Shown here in pieces: positions 45,678-55,293 of a stretch of DNA of 64,000 nt. Both the position numbers and the translations under genes were made by a program. The stretch is from positions 1 through 64,000 of the forward strand of contig NZ_CADCJB010000012.1 of NCBI RefSeq assembly GCF_902801725.1, read 5' to 3'. The notes below the pieces were generated by a model. It did not search any database. It saw only the letters and a program-made list of their open reading frames with translations, and was not told where the DNA came from. This DNA is from an uncultured Methanobrevibacter sp. (GTDB lineage: Archaea > Methanobacteriota > Methanobacteria > Methanobacteriales > Methanobacteriaceae). Each line of letters begins with the position of its first letter. The stretch's first letter is position 1.

Positions 45678-46802
45678 TTAGACTACCTCGTAGAAATCTT
45701 TTATATCGGTTTTACCATGTTCATTAGTAATGGCAACTCTTTCAGCGCATGCAACACAAGGGTCACATGATGCGTATGTTGATACTGCATCAGCAACTGT
45801 CGGAACATCCCTAATCATGTATTTTGCACAGGAATCCATATTTGCAATACTTGGAGTCCTGATTGAAATGTTTTTAATCAGATTACCATTGGTTTCAATC
45901 ATGTATGTGACTTCACCGCGGGGTGCCTCGTTTCTGCGCATCGCATAACCTGACTTCAAATCAACAGGAGTGCGTATTTCACCTTTTGGAATATTTTCGA
46001 TTGCCTGTCTGACTAAGCTGATTGATTCGGGAATTTCATCAAATCGGGTCATGGTCCTTGCATAGTTGTCCCCTTCGCTTCTTCTGATTACCTTGAAATC
46101 GAAGTAATCGTCATAGGTGTAATGACCGTTCCTGTAATCTTCCTTGATGCCTGAAGCTCTACCGATCGGCCCTACGGCACGACCCTTAATAGCCTCTTTT
46201 TTAGACATTAATCCAATTCCCTTGCATCTTAATGCAAGTGCAGGACCTTCAGCAAACAGTGCTCGGACCCTTTCGAAACTTTCTTCGATTTTATCGAGAT
46301 TTTCCAAAATAGGCTTGAAATGGCGTTCATCGGCATCCATCCTAACACCGCCAACAACGTTCCATCCCATATTAACCCTGTTTCCAGTTAAAAGCTCAAT
46401 GGAATCCATTGCATATTCTCTCAGTTCCAGAACATGCATGAACAGGGTTTCGTGGTCCATTGATTTGAAAAATGTAGAATTCGCAAGGAAGTGACTTTGA
46501 ATCCTGTCCAATTCATTTGTAATTACCCTTAGGAATTGGGCTCTTACAGGCACGTCAACATCTGAAATTCTCTCGATTGTTTCTGCAAAGGTTTGCGTAT
46601 GCTCATATGAACAGATTCCACATACCCGTTCTGACAGATAAATTCCTTTTTGCCAGGTTTGACCTTCAATTATCTTTTCGATTCCCCTGTGAACATAACC
46701 GTATTCAATTTCGGCTTTGACAACTCTTTCACCTTCAGTTTGGAGTTTAAGTCTAATTGGCTCTTTCAAAGCAGGGTGAATCGGACCAATTGGCACTATC
46801 AT
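45678..46802 (-). CDS. ehaO: EhaO, [NiFe]-hydrogenase large subunit
   Basis: 374 residues, catalytic subunit with the nickel-iron centre. Both Cys pairs are present: [10 protein letters not shown] (Cys61, Cys64) and DPCVACAER (Cys349, Cys352). The short C-terminal tail after the second pair ends in EVV, with no long extension. Other family parts: [10 protein letters not shown] at the N terminus and [14 protein letters not shown]. Similar to Ech/complex I 49-kDa type subunits. Overlaps ehaN by four bases. Confidence 0.95.
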   Translation of the reverse strand: MIVPIGPIHPALKEPIRLKLQTEGERVVKAEIEYGYVHRGIEKIIEGQTWQKGIYLSERVCGICSYEHTQTFAETIERISDVDVPVRAQFLRVITNELDRIQSHFLANSTFFKSMDHETLFMHVLELREYAMDSIELLTGNRVNMGWNVVGGVRMDADERHFKPILENLDKIEESFERVRALFAEGPALALRCKGIGLMSKKEAIKGRAVGPIGRASGIKEDYRNGHYTYDDYFDFKVIRRSEGDNYARTMTRFDEIPESISLVRQAIENIPKGEIRTPVDLKSGYAMRRNEAPRGEVTYMIETNGNLIKNISIRTPSIANMDSCAKYMIRDVPTVADAVSTYASCDPCVACAERVAITNEHGKTDIKDFYEVV

Positions 46803-47248
46803 TTTCTCTCCCTCCCACGATCAGCAATAGCCTGTGGACCAACAGCCAGAATTGCCTCCAATATTTCACTAGGCCTAGGAGGACATCCAGGAATGGCTGC
46901 CGCAACAGGAACAAAATCAGATGCAGGGGCATGTACATGACCCCCTTCCTGAGCAAATACGTCACCTGATTGCGGGCAGTTTCCCACAGCCACTGCTATT
47001 TTTGGTTCAGGAGCCTTATCATATACTCTTTTTAGGTTATCGATCCATTGTTCGGTTACAGCACCAGTCAACAATAGAACATCAGCTTCACGAGGATTAT
47101 TGTGAACGTAAATACCATATTGCTCCAAATCATATCTCGGAGATAATAGTGCAACGCATTCAACATCGCATCCGTTACATCCGCCACAATTTACGATGCA
47201 GACATGAATTGAGCTTTTTCTCACAACATCCTTAATAGCATCTAACAT
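46799..47248 (-). CDS. ehaN: EhaN, [NiFe]-hydrogenase small subunit
   Basis: 149 residues, NuoB/EchC-like. Cluster-ligand cysteines: [11 protein letters not shown] (residues 21-31), GNCPQSG (Cys91) and PGCPPRP (Cys122), which bind the proximal 4Fe-4S cluster. [12 protein letters not shown] is the usual core. GGGAG before ATG 47248. A 36-bp gap, larger than others in the operon, separates it from ehaM. Confidence 0.95.
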   Translation of the reverse strand: MLDAIKDVVRKSSIHVCIVNCGGCNGCDVECVALLSPRYDLEQYGIYVHNNPREADVLLLTGAVTEQWIDNLKRVYDKAPEPKIAVAVGNCPQSGDVFAQEGGHVHAPASDFVPVAAAIPGCPPRPSEILEAILAVGPQAIADRGRERK

Positions 47249-47284
47249 TATACTCCCTCTTTATTTTAATAATATAAAATAATC

Positions 47285-47677
47285 TTAATATTTAGCTTCT
47301 TTCTTTAACAATTCAAATAATTCCAGTTTTCCTTCTTTCAACACATCATCATATGATTTGCCGGATTTTACTTCTTCAACCAACTTCATTTTAAGATTCT
47401 TTCCATCTTCCGGAGAAATCAACTCCAAAGTGCCGCTGAACCAGCATAATCTCAAATCTGCATTAAACTTCTGATATAAGCATATGTCCTTTGCAGACTC
47501 AAAGGTTCCGTGCATCGCCTCCAGAGAATCCATATCCAACAGACTGAAGAACAGATCTTCCAATTCATCAACAGTACAATTGAATTCCTCAGAAAGTGGA
47601 ACGATAATATCTCTTTGCCAGGCATAACTTTTAATTATTCTCTTCTGCATTAACCTCAATTTAGCATCATCATCCAT
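47285..47677 (-). CDS. ehaM: EhaM, small hydrophilic Eha subunit (DUF1959-like)
   Basis: 130 residues, helical, soluble, no Cys cluster motif (CTVDELEDLFFSLL, DLRLCWFSGTLELIS). It is one of the non-conserved hydrophilic ORFs of the eha operon and is named by position between the last small membrane subunit and the hydrogenase small subunit. Function unknown. Confidence 0.7.
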   Translation of the reverse strand: MDDDAKLRLMQKRIIKSYAWQRDIIVPLSEEFNCTVDELEDLFFSLLDMDSLEAMHGTFESAKDICLYQKFNADLRLCWFSGTLELISPEDGKNLKMKLVEEVKSGKSYDDVLKEGKLELFELLKKEAKY

Positions 47678-47687
47678 TCAAATCACA

Positions 47688-47990
47688 TCATACTGTTAAA
47701 TTCAATAAAAAATATAAAACAACTGCCAAAAGCAAACCTATTGCAGTTTCTTTTCTACCATATCCCGGCCTTTCTCCCATTACGAAACCTCCAAGGAGAA
47801 ATCCGATAGCTGACAAAACAACATTGCCTGCATTGAATGCAAGACACCAACCGACAATTGCACCAACAAGCGCCAGTACATTCAGCTTGCTGTCAGCAAC
47901 AAATGGTTCGCCATGTTGTTTATAACTGTAAAGCAAACCCAAAATGGACCCAACAGCAAATGCAAGTATATAAATCATATAATCTAACAT
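47688..47990 (-). CDS. ehaL: EhaL, small membrane subunit
   Basis: 100 residues, about three to four helices (YMIYILAFAVGSILGLLYSY, NVLALVGAIVGWCLAF, VVLSAIGFLLGGFVMGE). A basic loop with RPGYGRKE joins the last two. GGAGATA precedes ATG 47990. Named by order in the operon; membrane-arm component of Eha. Confidence 0.7.
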   Translation of the reverse strand: MLDYMIYILAFAVGSILGLLYSYKQHGEPFVADSKLNVLALVGAIVGWCLAFNAGNVVLSAIGFLLGGFVMGERPGYGRKETAIGLLLAVVLYFLLNLTV

Positions 47991-47998
47991 AATATCTC

Positions 47999-48253
47999 CT
48001 ACATCGGTTTATAAAGTAATATAAATGAGCAAATTATTGCCAAGAATGTTATAACAAAACACAGTTTTTCAATGCTTTCAATCTTATGTGCAAAGCCGCC
48101 TTTAGCCAGCAATACGAATATCGCCAGAATCAATCCAATAATCACTATCGGAGCAAGAACGGTTGAGTGCAGGAATGTTGCCAATAAACCAACAACTATT
48201 ATTCCAATAGCCACCAACGCAGTCATATATACAATTACATCTTCACTATTCAT
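47999..48253 (-). CDS. ehaK: EhaK, small membrane subunit
   Basis: 84 residues, three helices ([56 protein letters not shown]). Overlaps the ehaJ stop by ATGA. Named by order in the operon. Confidence 0.7.
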   Translation of the reverse strand: MNSEDVIVYMTALVAIGIIVVGLLATFLHSTVLAPIVIIGLILAIFVLLAKGGFAHKIESIEKLCFVITFLAIICSFILLYKPM

Positions 48254-49122
48254 GCAACCACTCCTGTAAATATCATTATTGCGGTTCCAAAGAAGCAGAT
48301 TGCCCCTATGGTAATTTGAGTCATGACTGAATGATTTGGAGAGAATATCGGTGTTGTTGCATTAATAAATCCTGTAATGAATGTGATTACAATCATTCCA
48401 ATCAGATAGCCGACAGCATTCAAAGGACCGAAGAATATTGTTAAAAATACCCAAAGCATCACATACCATGCAATTGCCTCTGAAAAATTCATGAATCCCC
48501 TTAAAAATCCAAAGTGTTCTGTTTCAAATCCAGATATCAACACTTTATCCTTTGTTATTGCAAATGGAGAATATGGGGATTTTGTAATAATGAGCATGAA
48601 AAACATCAATGCCGCAAGAGGAACTGTAAATATCAGAGGACCATGTACAGACTGATAGACAATTATTTCTCCAATATTCATGGTGCCTGTCACAAGATAG
48701 ACAAACACGATTGCTGCAAACAATGGAAGTTCAGTTGCCGCTGACAGTACTGCCCTTACACAGCTCAGTTTACCGTATGGTGAACCGGAACTGGATCCTG
48801 AGTTATGCTCAACAATTTTGTAAACTGCATAAACACCAAACAATATTAATAAAGAGCCATGGGCAACAGGACCTACAATAACACCTACAATCCAAATCAA
48901 AGCCAATATAAATACAATACCTATATAGAATACTTTTGAAACAGTTTTTGGAATTGCAGTTTCCTTAAAGAAAAATTTCAAAGAGTGTATCAAATGCTGG
49001 ACTATAGGTGGTCCCGGACGTTTCTGAACACGAGCCATGATTTTCCTGTGCAATCCCAGAAGAAGGCTTCCCGCAAGGAATGCAATAATAACCTGAATTA
49101 TAATTTCCGCCATCAAATTCAT
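48250..49122 (-). CDS. ehaJ: EhaJ, NuoH-like membrane subunit
   Basis: 290 residues, about eight helices, one of the two conserved membrane subunits. [26 protein letters not shown] near the N terminus is the NuoH/EchB loop (R-x-GP) that contacts the hydrogenase module. [17 protein letters not shown] and [12 protein letters not shown] follow. NuoH-type subunits couple the electron-transfer module to ion-moving subunits. A second ATG at 49113 is possible. Confidence 0.9.
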   Translation of the reverse strand: MNLMAEIIIQVIIAFLAGSLLLGLHRKIMARVQKRPGPPIVQHLIHSLKFFFKETAIPKTVSKVFYIGIVFILALIWIVGVIVGPVAHGSLLILFGVYAVYKIVEHNSGSSSGSPYGKLSCVRAVLSAATELPLFAAIVFVYLVTGTMNIGEIIVYQSVHGPLIFTVPLAALMFFMLIITKSPYSPFAITKDKVLISGFETEHFGFLRGFMNFSEAIAWYVMLWVFLTIFFGPLNAVGYLIGMIVITFITGFINATTPIFSPNHSVMTQITIGAICFFGTAIMIFTGVVA

Positions 49123-49131
49123 AATACCACT

Positions 49132-49347
49132 CTAATACCCAGTAAATGGTTCTTTCACCCTCTCTTCTTCATCTTCAGGTTCCGGTTTAGCCATAGTCAA
49201 TAAACCTAAAGATAAAATCCATAATGGAATACCAAATATAGCTACAGCATAAACAATCCATGCTTCGAAGTCTATAACCAAGCAGGCTAGAATAGCTATT
49301 GTTGATAATGCCAATAATATAATACATGTATTTTTTTGACCAACCAT
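49132..49347 (-). CDS. ehaI: EhaI, small membrane subunit
   Basis: About 71 residues with two helices (CIILLALSTIAILACLVI, AWIVYAVAIFGIPLWILSLGLL) and an acidic C terminus (PEPEDEEERVKEP). ATG 49347 is favoured by AGGTGG; an in-frame GTG at 49362 would overlap the ehaH stop. Named by order. Confidence 0.7.
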   Translation of the reverse strand: MVGQKNTCIILLALSTIAILACLVIDFEAWIVYAVAIFGIPLWILSLGLLTMAKPEPEDEEERVKEPFTGY

Positions 49348-49355
49348 ACTACCAC

Positions 49356-50027
49356 CTACCACAATACCAATAATAAAATTTCAACAGCTCTTACAATAAT
49401 AAACAATGAACTTAAGTGAATGATAACAATAAACGGAGAACCCGCAGTCCTGAACATTTCTGCCTTACTTGCGAAAAATGGAGCTACACCGCTTTCACCC
49501 AATATACCAATGAGCATCAGCACTGCACCGAATACTACCATCGGATTTGCAGGCATCTGGGACAATACTGCCAAACTCAATGTTCCTGTGGATGCGAGAA
49601 TAATTGCAGCACCTCCAAACAGAGGCAGGCTACACATCATAGCTATCAGTCCGTAGTTGAATGCTGAATTTAACACAGTGGTCTGTTTTACTGCAGATAC
49701 AATACCTATATTTAAAATACCCACCAATGCCATGAACAGTGTAAAGTTGAACAGATCTCCAGTAATCATTGCACCAGCGGATGCCAAACCACAAATAATT
49801 GATAAAAATCTTCTTTGCTTAAATTCTTTTGGACCTACCTTAACTTCAGTATTATTTAAATAATGCATTGTAGCTTCTACTTGAGTTTCAGGCTTACTTA
49901 ATGCAATCAGCAATGTAAATCCTAGCAGAACTGCGAAAAGGAACAAGTTGAATGGGGTAATGTACAATACAATGTCTCCAAGTGGAATTGTTCCAAGTAT
50001 ATTTCCTCCAAGTGTAACAAAATCCAT
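49356..50027 (-). CDS. ehaH: EhaH, NuoN/MrpD-like membrane subunit
   Basis: About 223 residues, five to six helices; the second conserved membrane subunit of Eha, related to antiporter-like complex I subunits but less than half their length. The core [24 protein letters not shown] and [19 protein letters not shown] correspond to the region around the TM5/TM7 charged residues (here Glu and Lys). It is the likely ion-moving part. ATG 50027 follows AGGTGA; the GTG at 50036 is less likely. Confidence 0.85.
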   Translation of the reverse strand: MDFVTLGGNILGTIPLGDIVLYITPFNLFLFAVLLGFTLLIALSKPETQVEATMHYLNNTEVKVGPKEFKQRRFLSIICGLASAGAMITGDLFNFTLFMALVGILNIGIVSAVKQTTVLNSAFNYGLIAMMCSLPLFGGAAIILASTGTLSLAVLSQMPANPMVVFGAVLMLIGILGESGVAPFFASKAEMFRTAGSPFIVIIHLSSLFIIVRAVEILLLVLW

Positions 50028-50036
50028 TACAATCAC

Positions 50037-50732
50037 CTACTCCCTATCAATATCCTCTCTCATAAGCAGACCTATCAGGCCCACTTTGGAAGCTACTTTT
50101 AATAAAAGTCCACATGCTGCAAGGAATAAACTTAACAGCCAATATTGAGGCATTACAAAGAATAATAAAAATCCTATTATCCATAAACACCATGCTATTC
50201 CGGAAACTCCGGCAATGCCGTCCAACATAAGTATTGGAAGTCCCCTTGCTTTTTTAGACAACGCATATAAAACAATTCCCCCACCAGCTACTGCTCCTCC
50301 AGTAAAACCAGTCAGGAATATTCCGTAACCTATCAGGACCAATGCGATGAAATTAGGCGCAGTAGTCAAAATTTCCATATTCGCTGAAAACGGCTGCGGG
50401 AATAATGAAGAAGACTTTGAAAGATTTCTTCTTGGGTCCTGTTCTATTATGCGCATTTCACGAGTAATCAAAATTTCAGAAATCGCTAAGGTTTCTGCCA
50501 ATTCTACAACCAGACCCGGCAAGATTAAAGCTTCCGCCAAGTCAGTTCCAACAGCAGACACGACAAATATCATAGCAAGACCGACCAAATCGGTCAAGAT
50601 GAGAATGTGAATCTCTTCCCTTTTCATTGCTATTGCCATTGTACCAATGAATCCTACGATTAAACCTGCATAAATTGCAGGCAGGTACATTGTAATGAAC
50701 GCTTCAGGGACATATGGAGGTATCATAACCAT
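50037..50732 (-). CDS. ehaG: EhaG, membrane subunit
   Basis: 231 residues, some six to seven helices. Acidic residues lie inside helices near LILTDLVGLAMIFVVS and LVVELAETLAISEILITREM, like the MbhH/NuoK-type parts of related complexes. The start overlaps the ehaF stop by one base (TGATG) and GGAGGG precedes it by seven. Named by order. Confidence 0.75.
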   Translation of the reverse strand: MVMIPPYVPEAFITMYLPAIYAGLIVGFIGTMAIAMKREEIHILILTDLVGLAMIFVVSAVGTDLAEALILPGLVVELAETLAISEILITREMRIIEQDPRRNLSKSSSLFPQPFSANMEILTTAPNFIALVLIGYGIFLTGFTGGAVAGGGIVLYALSKKARGLPILMLDGIAGVSGIAWCLWIIGFLLFFVMPQYWLLSLFLAACGLLLKVASKVGLIGLLMREDIDRE

Positions 50733-51325
50733 CAGTTATCCCTCCTTAATTGTTTTGATCTGGCTTTTACGTCACTGACTTTTACCTCATTTGCAACCTG
50801 TACTGATTCATTGATTGCTTTTTTGACATCTGACTTTATTTCCTTTTCATCGTTTTTGCGATTCATCGTATAATTAATGGATAACCATGAAGCGATGATG
50901 AATGACATCATCAGGATGCTGGATTCGAGAATTGTATCGAATCCTCTTGTATAATACAATATCTCATCTATCAATCCGCCCGGAGATGAATAAATTGATG
51001 TTCCGAAGTAAGGGGATATTGATGATATCCATTGCGCCAGAGGTGACATATATCCTGTAATCATTCCCAATTCCGCTGCATTTTCTGGATATTGGGGATT
51101 GATTGTTCCGGGTGTTTTCATAACTTCGCCTCCCCTGTCATAAGGGGCGATTGACAGACCGTCATCCACCTGTTCCTGTGGAGCAGGTCTTGTATATAAC
51201 TGGTCAGGATTCAAGGCCATCGGTACGATAAGTCCTATGACCAGAATTATTCCAAGAGAAAATGCGAAAAGACGAGGAATATTTTTCGGCTCTGCAAGTT
51301 TATTCCATAAATCTCCAATTCTCAT
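50732..51325 (-). CDS. ehaF: EhaF, membrane subunit
   Basis: 197 residues: one N-terminal helix ([20 protein letters not shown]), an outside segment of some 90 residues with several Pro, then a second helix ([18 protein letters not shown]) and a charged cytoplasmic tail. Overlaps ehaE by ATGA. Named by order; resembles MbhE-like single subunits with an exposed loop. Confidence 0.7.
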   Translation of the reverse strand: MRIGDLWNKLAEPKNIPRLFAFSLGIILVIGLIVPMALNPDQLYTRPAPQEQVDDGLSIAPYDRGGEVMKTPGTINPQYPENAAELGMITGYMSPLAQWISSISPYFGTSIYSSPGGLIDEILYYTRGFDTILESSILMMSFIIASWLSINYTMNRKNDEKEIKSDVKKAINESVQVANEVKVSDVKARSKQLRRDN

Positions 51326-51582
51326 ACGTCTGCCCCCATCTCTTCTAATCTAATGATTGCTCTAAACAGGATTAATGTAATAATGACTGTTGTTGCAAGC
51401 AAAGTCAACAGCGCCAAAACATGGTTGTAGCACAGCAATACCAGGCAAACTCCAACGGATGCCACTTCTGTATTGAATGTCCTGACGACAGGGTCATTTA
51501 CTCCCGGACCCCATGCTGTGGCAATACTTCCTACAATTGCCAGGAAAATACCAAAGTAAAAGAACAATTGAACTTCAACCAT
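51322..51582 (-). CDS. ehaE: EhaE, small membrane subunit
   Basis: 86 residues, three helices ([53 protein letters not shown]). The ATG lies inside the last codons of ehaD (8-bp overlap). Named by order. Confidence 0.7.
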   Translation of the reverse strand: MVEVQLFFYFGIFLAIVGSIATAWGPGVNDPVVRTFNTEVASVGVCLVLLCYNHVLALLTLLATTVIITLILFRAIIRLEEMGADV

Positions 51583-51841
51583 TTAACTCACCACTTTTCA
51601 CTTTGTTTTTTCTGATTTCATTTATTTTTACAATAGCTAAAATGAATACAACAGTGGATAGAGGACCTGCCAAGGCAGCAAACAATGCAACATCCAGATA
51701 TTTGAATGCTACAATAGCCAGAACAAATCCTGCATCAAGGATTGAAAACATTATAACTTTATCCAATGGCCTTTTAAGGAATATTATTCCGAATGCTCCT
51801 ATAACCATTAAAGCTATTGAAATTATTGATATGATTTCCAT
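51575..51841 (-). CDS. ehaD: EhaD, small MrpB/MbhD-like membrane subunit
   Basis: 88 residues, three helices. [34 protein letters not shown] resembles the DUF4040/MbhD-type segment of Mrp-like subunits, including a membrane Asp. Named by order. Confidence 0.75.
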   Translation of the reverse strand: MEIISIISIALMVIGAFGIIFLKRPLDKVIMFSILDAGFVLAIVAFKYLDVALFAALAGPLSTVVFILAIVKINEIRKNKVKSGELNG

Positions 51842-51850
51842 CTTAATGCC

Positions 51851-52099
51851 TCACTCCAGTAGTATCTCATCATCTAGCCTTTTCAATGTATATGCAATTG
51901 CATTAGCACTAATTGTAGAACAAATAAAGAATGCGGCTGCAACTACAAGAGCGAATGGAGTGTTAATTACAAGCGCAATAATTGCAGAAACTCCAAAACC
52001 GATAACATTCAGGTAAAGCAATCTTTCAGCCCTGTTTTGTGTTATCAAAGCTCTCAATGCTACAAATATGACTATAATTCCTATAATTTCAACATACAT
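51851..52099 (-). CDS. ehaC: EhaC, small membrane subunit
   Basis: About 82 residues, two to three helices (YVEIIGIIVIFVALRALITQ, LYLNVIGFGVSAIIALVINT, LVVAAAFFICSTISANAIAY). GGAGGAG spaced seven bases before ATG 52099 favours this start over one inside ehaB. Named by order. Confidence 0.7.
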   Translation of the reverse strand: MYVEIIGIIVIFVALRALITQNRAERLLYLNVIGFGVSAIIALVINTPFALVVAAAFFICSTISANAIAYTLKRLDDEILLE

Positions 52100-52103
52100 A
52101 TAA

Positions 52104-52601
52104 TCACTCCTCCGCATGCCTATTGAATTTTTGAGCTATCTTTCCCAAAAGTACAGATGCCCTGACTTGATCGATTCCTTGAACGGTCAATATGGCAATG
52201 ACCATTCCCACAATAAACATTTCAGGAGTAAAACCAACAAAAGAACAAATAAATATAATGACAGTTGCAGTTAAACTACCGACAGTTCCGGCATATCCAG
52301 GATCAGCGCATAATCTGTTTCCAATCAATACCAGAAATGCAGCTATAATTCCTCCCGGAATTCCTAAAAGCAAATATCCTATAGCTGCTATCAAAGTGCC
52401 TGCAGATGCATCCGGAGAACACAGGATGTTTCCCTGGAAAAATCCTCCCGCAATGTCTCCACCTCTTCTTTTGACATCCTCACCAACAATCCTGGCCCCT
52501 CTTACACCAGGACGTTCAGGAAGTCCGAAATAAGTGTCGACAATAACAAAATTCAGCCAGCACAGAATAGCGGCAATTATTATTCCAATTACCTCGTTCA
52601 T
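52104..52601 (-). CDS. ehaB: EhaB, membrane subunit
   Basis: 165 residues, about four helices, with a conserved-looking loop [22 protein letters not shown] after the first helix. ATGA overlap with ehaA. Named by order. Confidence 0.7.
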   Translation of the reverse strand: MNEVIGIIIAAILCWLNFVIVDTYFGLPERPGVRGARIVGEDVKRRGGDIAGGFFQGNILCSPDASAGTLIAAIGYLLLGIPGGIIAAFLVLIGNRLCADPGYAGTVGSLTATVIIFICSFVGFTPEMFIVGMVIAILTVQGIDQVRASVLLGKIAQKFNRHAEE

Positions 52602-52984
52602 TGTATATCCTCCCCACCATCTTCATCCAAAGGCTTTGGAAATACAAAATCAAATAAATATTTCACAAATAATGCAGATAAAATGCCTATAATAGCAGCC
52701 AATACAATTCCATTATAAATAAAAGTATAGTTTAAAATTAAAAATATTGAAAAAATACCAATAGCTATTATTGGAGTCGGATATAATGCACTTACATCAA
52801 AAGAATACCTATATGGTTTGCTTGGCAACAACGGAAGTCTTAAAATTAACGCCATTGCAATTGAAACTACTATAGCAACAATATAAGCTAATAAGACATC
52901 AAACGGGGCGAGCGCAATATTGCTAAGCCCATAAATATTGCTGTATGAAGCAAAGAATATGGTATTATACACCAAATCAAACAT
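52598..52984 (-). CDS. ehaA: EhaA, membrane subunit, first gene of the Eha operon
   Basis: 128 residues, three to four helices ([60 protein letters not shown]), ending in an acidic tail. ATG 52984 follows GAGGAG. First gene of about 20 in one direction with overlaps or gaps under 40 bp. The whole complex (Eha) uses the ion gradient to reduce ferredoxin with H2, mainly to top up the first step of methanogenesis. Confidence 0.75.
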   Translation of the reverse strand: MFDLVYNTIFFASYSNIYGLSNIALAPFDVLLAYIVAIVVSIAMALILRLPLLPSKPYRYSFDVSALYPTPIIAIGIFSIFLILNYTFIYNGIVLAAIIGILSALFVKYLFDFVFPKPLDEDGGEDIQ

Positions 52985-53300
52985 ATTATTAGACTCCTCT
53001 TAAATAATAAATATACATATGAAAATATATAAATATTGTTACTTAAAAATAATAGATAACCGCTCAAATATTATTTAAATTGACAAATAATTGTTTAAAT
53101 GCCAATAATAATTTTATAATAATATTTAAACTACGAATTAATAATTTACAAGAATTCAACGGGTTAACGGCACATGATAAAAGGCCGTTTTAAAAAAAAT
53201 GCCAATAACTGCAAAACAACAATATGAAAAAAACATTGAGATAAAATTTAATATCATCAAATCAATGTTTTAATATGATTGGAAAAACGGAGGATTTGGC
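52985..53300. other. Divergent intergenic region upstream of the Eha operon
   Basis: 316 bp, AT-rich. It holds the Eha promoter near 53026-53034, and AACGGC…GCCGTT (53166-53189), a hairpin followed by T then A runs in the middle of the region. GGAGG at about 53288 is the ribosome site of the rightward protease gene. No ORF of note. Confidence 0.45.
53026..53034 (-). promoter_or_regulatory. TATA-like box of the Eha operon
   Basis: ATTTATATA on the minus strand, centred 46 bp before the ehaA start. This would give an mRNA leader of about 20 nt that includes the GAGGAG site. Other A/T-rich stretches nearby are possible alternatives. Confidence 0.4.
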
Positions 53301-54110
53301 ATGGACAGGAATGTCAAAAACTTTAACACAAGATTAAGGACTATAAAAATTAGAGAACTGGTTTTAGCGAGTTTTATTGCATTAATGTTGGTATTAGGAC
53401 TTTCATTCATATTTCCAATTCTTGATACCAACGATGATGCATTCATGATATGCGTGCTGACATTTTTGGTGATATTCTTTGCATGGTGCCTGAAAGGAAG
53501 CTCAGGACTGAACGAAGATATCCAAAGCGTATTCTTAAAGGAAAACAGAAAGGAAATATTGTATGTATTCATAATCAACCTGACATTTGCATACCTCTTC
53601 CTGTTTTCAGTAGTTGTCCTGGACTTCATTATCGCAATGGGTGATCCGACATGGATAAGTGCACTGGATATCGATTCCGTCAGCCTGACTCCGGATGCAT
53701 TTCTTCTAAGCGCAATAACATCCATCATTTATGCACCTGTACTTGAGGAGCTTATATTTAGAGGGGTTCTGTTCAACAGACTGAAAATCAGAACCGGTAT
53801 CATCCCCGCAATGATTGTTTCTTCATTCCTGTTTGCCATAGGCCATGACTTTGGAGGAATTGTCAGCGCATTCCTGTTTGGAGTGTGCATGTGCATACTG
53901 TACCTGAAAACAGACAACATCCTAATTCCGATGAGTGTTCATGTTATAAACAACATTGTCGCAACGCTGATTGACCTTACGCCTTTCGATTCAATAATAA
54001 CATCATTTCCGTGGATAATCCTTTTGGGAATTGCCATAGCAATAGCTACAGTATTATTGATTAAATACATAATAACAGAGACAAGGTCCCTGAACAGAAA
54101 GTATAGCTAA
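53301..54110 (+). CDS. CPBP-family intramembrane metalloprotease (CAAX/Abi type)
   Basis: 269 residues, about seven helices. The active-site motifs of the family are all visible: LEELIFRGVLFNRL (Glu-Glu near residue 147, and Arg), FAIGHDFGG (His near 180) and MSVHVINN (His, Asn near 213-216). Such enzymes cleave or process membrane-embedded peptides; in archaea their substrates are unknown. GGAGG precedes ATG 53301 by eight bases. Divergent from Eha. Confidence 0.85.
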   Translation: MDRNVKNFNTRLRTIKIRELVLASFIALMLVLGLSFIFPILDTNDDAFMICVLTFLVIFFAWCLKGSSGLNEDIQSVFLKENRKEILYVFIINLTFAYLFLFSVVVLDFIIAMGDPTWISALDIDSVSLTPDAFLLSAITSIIYAPVLEELIFRGVLFNRLKIRTGIIPAMIVSSFLFAIGHDFGGIVSAFLFGVCMCILYLKTDNILIPMSVHVINNIVATLIDLTPFDSIITSFPWIILLGIAIAIATVLLIKYIITETRSLNRKYS

Positions 54111-54124
54111 AAAAAAAGAATTGA

Positions 54125-54496
54125 TTAGTGGAATCCGCATCCGCTGCAGGTTTCACATTTTTCCTCTTCCAGAGGGTCGTATTCCTTATCCTCCTGCAAG
54201 GTTGCAGAGATGAAATACTGGTCGAACTCTTCCTTGTTTTTCAAGACAGGGGAAAGACCTTTAAAATCACATTTAATATCTCCTGTTCCCCCAATATCAA
54301 CAAGAATTGGTTCTCCTAATTTAAACCTTTTAAAATATGATTCAACTTCATCTTTTAAAGATCCAGGTACTCTAAAATTAAAAGATAAAATATTATTTTC
54401 CTTCATTTTTAAACCAACGTATTTCTGGTCGATTTCATAATTTAAACCAAGCTGTTTTTTAAAAACTACGTTAGTACCGATATCATTAGATGACAT
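54125..54496 (-). CDS. Unrecognised small protein with C-terminal CxxCxxC tail
   Basis: 123 residues, soluble. An alpha/beta body (NILSFNFRVPGSLKDEVESYFKRF, EPILVDIGGTGDIKCDFKGL) ends in an acidic linker (YDPLEEEK) and CETCSGCGFH, a short cysteine tail that could bind a metal or serve as an electron/persulfide carrier. GAGGCGATT before ATG 54496. It converges with the protease gene, 14 bases apart. I do not recognise the family. Confidence 0.6.
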   Translation of the reverse strand: MSSNDIGTNVVFKKQLGLNYEIDQKYVGLKMKENNILSFNFRVPGSLKDEVESYFKRFKLGEPILVDIGGTGDIKCDFKGLSPVLKNKEEFDQYFISATLQEDKEYDPLEEEKCETCSGCGFH

Positions 54497-54635
54497 TTTA
54501 TAATCGCCTCACATTAATATAATTAGAATTATTTTTCTAACTATATAAAACTTCTTATCAATTATGCTAAAAATCCACATTTAAAAAAATTTTGTTCAAC
54601 AAATTTATAACGAATTATCATGATTTTTAATAACC

Positions 54636-54644
54636 TTTATATAA
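54636..54644 (+). promoter_or_regulatory. TATA-like box of the XRE-cupin/acyl-CoA ligase/vor cluster
   Basis: TTTATATAA preceded by AACC (BRE-like), 79 bp before the regulator's start. The leader would be about 55 nt. Between box and start lie A/T-rich repeats (TATAATATTAATTATAATAT) that could be the regulator's own binding site. Confidence 0.4.
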
Positions 54645-54722
54645 TTTTAAATTCATAGATTATATATGTTATAATATTAATTATAATATAAAAAAATCAA
54701 TTGGAAAAATAGGTGTTTATTA

Positions 54723-55274
54723 ATGAATGAATACAACAAAGATATTGGAAAAAGAATTAGAGAAATGAGAGAACTTTCAGACATCACTGTGGAAGAAATT
54801 GCAAAAGACTTAAACATTAAAGAAGAAACTTACATCCAATATGAAAACGCGGAAGTAGACATCCCTGCCAGTTTTTTATATGAACTTGCAAATATTTTCA
54901 AAGTTGATTTAGGATTATTATTAACAGGTGAAGAAAGCAGAATGAGCATTTTCGATGTAACCCGATCAAACAAGGGAGTTTCAGTTAACAGAAGGAAGGA
55001 ATATACTCATGAAAACCTATGTTCTAATTTCATCAATAAAAAAGCCGAAACATTCCTTGTTGAAGTGGATCCGGAAGAAGATTCAGTGCCTTCACTAAAC
55101 TCACACCCAGGACAGGAATTCAACTATGTCCTGGAAGGTTCCTTAAAAATTTATATACACAACAATGAAATCGTGTTAAACGAAGGAGACTCAATCTTCT
55201 TTGATTCAACACATAGACACGCAATGATAGCGCTTAACGATAAACCGGCTAAATTTTTAGCAGTAATTATATAA
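54723..55274 (+). CDS. XRE-family HTH regulator with cupin domain
   Basis: 183 residues. Residues ~8-63 are an HTH of XRE type ([48 protein letters not shown]). Residues ~105-183 are a small cupin barrel ([37 protein letters not shown]) that would bind an effector. AGGTG precedes ATG 54723. It is followed at 19 bp by an acyl-CoA ligase and then vorCBA, so an acyl-CoA or branched acid effector is a fair guess. Confidence 0.85.
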   Translation: MNEYNKDIGKRIREMRELSDITVEEIAKDLNIKEETYIQYENAEVDIPASFLYELANIFKVDLGLLLTGEESRMSIFDVTRSNKGVSVNRRKEYTHENLCSNFINKKAETFLVEVDPEEDSVPSLNSHPGQEFNYVLEGSLKIYIHNNEIVLNEGDSIFFDSTHRHAMIALNDKPAKFLAVII

Positions 55275-55293
55275 TATTTATGGAGTTAATCAA

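Noticed and set aside
39521-53000. Reading the hydrogenase as Ehb rather than Eha
   Set aside because: The 6- and 10-cluster polyferredoxins, subunit order, the set of small membrane subunits and the Ftr paralogue fit eha; ehb would have a 2-cluster ferredoxin and a 14-cluster polyferredoxin.
53270-53728. A 152-codon minus-strand ORF opposite the CPBP protease
   Set aside because: The plus frame has all protease motifs and a strong ribosome site; the minus frame has none.
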